A stretch of DNA of 64,000 nt from the NCBI GenBank assembly GCA_029747015.1, contig JAKOGI010000828.1:33501-97500 (forward strand). Direction: 5' to 3'. Within the stretch, counting starts at the first letter, position 1; every line of letters starts with the position of its first letter. Under the pieces are notes generated by a model. That model saw only the letters and a program-made list of their open reading frames with translations, ran no database searches and was not told the DNA's origin. The DNA comes from Carnegiea gigantea. Taxonomy: Eukaryota > Streptophyta > Magnoliopsida > Caryophyllales > Cactaceae. The position numbers and the translations under genes are program-made. Below are positions 61,144-64,000 of this stretch, piece by piece.

Positions 61144-64000
61144 TGTAACACCCGTACCCCCTAGGGCTAGAGGTATTAGCAATTTCTAAATTTTTGGAAC
61201 AAAGCAGATAGAGTTCTACCTAAAAATTGACGATGTCATAGGCTCATAGCCTAACATTAGGTATCTAGAATAAAGACAACATAAAGAAAAAAATCTAATC
61301 AAGCTCGACGGCTATACGCCGGAGACCAAACTTTATGGGCGATACGTCCTGAGCACACAAACTGTAAGCTTAAATAATATAAAATAGAACCGAAAAGTAC
61401 AACTCAATGGATCACACATTCGAAGCACTATGGTTTACAGCCCAAAACTATTCACGAATCTCTGGAAGATGAGTATTCTGCCAGATGGTTAGCACACATG
61501 GCCATTTAGAGCGACCATTAGATAATGTCCAGCACATGAACTAAAGTAATTAGCTTACATATGCACAAGAACTTATAAGTACATCACATTACAGCATTAA
61601 ACTCATGAATCTAAGCATACATACATATATGACTCCTTTTTTAAAGCAAAACGAAAAGTGTCAATTCGATTGACGTGAACACAGGACTTTCACTAGTCTT
61701 TCCAAAACCTAAGGAAAAAGGGAAATGGAGAGGGGCTGAGCTAACAAACACTTAGCGGATAATTCTTAACCCGAAAAACAAAACAGTGGCACGTAACACT
61801 TTTAAGTAGAATTCACACATAAATTAGAATTTAACATCAACATATTAGATACATAAAACTAGCTACATCCAATAGCACTTTAATAACACCCATAACTCAA
61901 ATGACATCCCTTCCTATCTTTAGTTTAACGCTTAACAACCTTGACCTTAACTAACCCGCAAACCTTATACCCTAGCAGTTATAACCGTACATTACTTTTA
62001 CTTGTTATCAATATATTAAGCATACATGACTCCAATAGCAAGCTAGCTCTTACTAAGACCTAGGCAGTGAGGACATTAGGTCGTTCTATTCTTTGATAAA
62101 CACTTAATATCAAAGAGTTTAGTTAGAATTACCAACTAGAGTTCTTTTAATAAGAAAGTGAGATTCAACGTATAAAAAGGTAAGAACCTTCACTTAAACT
62201 AGATTGAGAACTTATAAAAACAATTACTTCCAAGAAAGTCGTTTGGAATTGAACAAAAGCCTTTTTGAAGAGTATATGTACCTTTTCAAACATTTGCACT
62301 AGTATAGTCATCAAACGAGGAGTTTTTAACTAATAATATGTAATGATATCACTTTCCCGGCATCAGATTCACTTGTTAGTACTCTCTTCAAATGTGTCCC
62401 ATAACTCACGACTCATGGTATCCTTGGGACCTCTCATGGTCATTGGATATAAACCCTCATTAGGGTCTAGTCGGGTTCCCACTTCTGGATCTACTCTCCA
62501 GGGATAAGGGCTCTCATATTCCAAGTCTGCTCCCTAAACTGTGTCCAATCAATTATTAGTGTCCTCCTAGCCCACATTTCAGATGCATTTCACTCTCAAC
62601 ACATTTAGCATTAAAATTCTTATTATATCACAATAATTCATTTTCAAAAAGGCTAAAATGCCTTGATAATGGCAAAAGCCAACTTCGGAGAAGATAGCAA
62701 ATTTTTATCTTACTAAAGAAACTTATAAACAAGTTGTCAGTCAAGTAAGCTTTTAGTTTCACATAAAAAGGTTATTAAAACTCGTTTTAGAAGCCACCAG
62801 TTTGCAGCATCCTCATAATTAGTTCCATTTAAAAGAACTCAGCAATTATGTTCTGTAAATTTGCCAATGGCTTGCTAAATTCACTTAAAGTTTAAAGGAA
62901 ATGAAACCTTTAAATCTTGCTCAGAACCTTTACATGACACTATATTAATTCGAAAGGGTAACGATTAAGCATTTGGACAACGACTCAACCAACTAAAAGA
63001 CTTAGCTGAATGGTGAATGGTTCAGCAAATCCATTCAAGGTTCTTAGTTTGGAATGCAGTGGCAATAACAACCTTTGATATGGTAAAATAGGCAGGCATG
63101 TTTTACCTAGAATAAGGCAGAATCGAGCAAGCTACTACTCGGTTCACGAATTTGGTTCACTGCTAAACCTATTCGCTAAGCAGTTTAGCTGATTTCCCTA
63201 TTCCCCATTTAAACCTTAGATAAAATGAGCACAGAATACACATTGAAGCAATAAGCACATTAGCCCAACTCGGACGTTATCGACATAACCACTCTCTGAC
63301 CTCAACTAATTTAAGGGAATCAAAATAATAACACAATAATTAGCACTTAATAATAGTAGCCAACACATCACGGTAATGTCATTCCAGCAATCACACAATC
63401 ACACCCCTGCTCCCACGTCCTAGCACCGCCCACATGGTTCAACTCAAAATCACATTGTTATCGACCTAAATAGCTCATTAAAGCCTCTTTCTTCTATCAA
63501 ACTCCACAATCACAGAAATTTCATTGAATAATTTCCAAATTCATACGTGGCCAAACATTAAAACACTTCGAAATTAATTACTAATTTGAAGGATTACGAA
63601 TAACCCATCTCAATCCAAGTTATAGGACCCGAATAATGGGCTAATTGGACTAATTTGAAACTAGATTTCGAGTATTCTTCTTCCTCTTTACCATCGTTCT
63701 GTTTTGCTTATGCTCCTCGTCCCTGTTGTTGCTTCTTCCTCCTCTTCTGCTGCTACTAGTGGCAATCCCGATATTGTCATTGCAATTAAACTAAATCGCC
63801 AATAGCGGGCTTGGTGGTGGTGGCAAGGCTAATTGAGTTGTGAGGCTAGGCTTTGGCATGACACCTCCTTCTCGCCCCCTCACTATGCGACACCCTTCAG
63901 CATTAGATGCTCGCTCCCTCCCTTGGTCTGAAACCTCCTACCCAGTGACAAAACCTGCGATGGATGCCGCTATGGTGCGGTGGTTACAACCTCTCCCACT
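61144..64000 (-). repeat. Long LTR of a further Gypsy element, cut by window end
   Basis: It begins TGTAACACCCGTACCCC, the same style of terminus as the Tekay LTR at 42764 (TGTAACACCCC). At least 2.8 kb follow without coding regions, as in long Tekay-type LTRs. Left of 61144 there is no primer-binding site, so for a minus-strand element this would be the 3' LTR or a solo LTR, with target duplication GCTTA at 61139-61143. The other end is outside the window. Confidence 0.5.

Overview
This is a transposon-dense, gene-poor stretch of plant nuclear DNA, probably pericentromeric or intergenic heterochromatin of an AT-rich flowering plant, most likely a eudicot. The evidence is the mix of elements: Ty1/Copia, Ty3/Gypsy Athila and Tekay (chromovirus) LTR elements, a plant-type LINE, a CACTA DNA transposon and an endogenous plant pararetrovirus. 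I found no intact host gene, rRNA or tRNA. Nearly every coding region is broken by stops or frameshifts. The species cannot be named from this sequence.

Layout. 1-2640 is the 5' half of a Copia element on the minus strand, cut by the window edge. It abuts a plus-strand LINE (2641-6533) that is itself split by a probable solo LTR (3354-4061). 7174-11039 is a non-coding LTR pair element (LARD type) with a near-perfect target duplication. 13427-31314 is a 17.9-kb nest. Its outer shell is a degenerate, gag-only Copia-like element of about 5 kb with 1,045-bp LTRs and an exact CATGT target duplication. Into it went a 3.9-kb CACTA element (15511-19438), which carries intron-containing fragments of a calcium-dependent protein kinase (CDPK) gene, and an 8.9-kb Athila-type Gypsy element (19750-28670, exact ATAAT duplication) that has lost RT, RNase H and integrase.

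34128-45419 is a Tekay-type Gypsy element with very long (2.65-kb) LTRs and recognisable gag, protease, RT, RNase H, integrase and chromodomain-like tail, plus an extra Pro-rich/acidic reading frame ahead of gag. It sits next to, and probably inside, a decayed endogenous pararetrovirus (Caulimoviridae) at 45420-51149. A TATA-bearing segment left of the Tekay element (about 33500-34127) may be the displaced viral promoter region. 52100-56530 holds remnants of another Athila/Tat-type element. 58591-59205 is a degenerate minisatellite of about 19 units of about 33 bp. From 61144 to the window end there is the start of another long LTR.

None of the genes work together as a pathway. The order of events is readable: LINE and pararetrovirus are old hosts of later insertions, and the Copia shell received the CACTA and Athila elements. 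The most notable items are the CACTA element that captured CDPK exons, the pararetrovirus split by the Tekay insertion, and the minisatellite.
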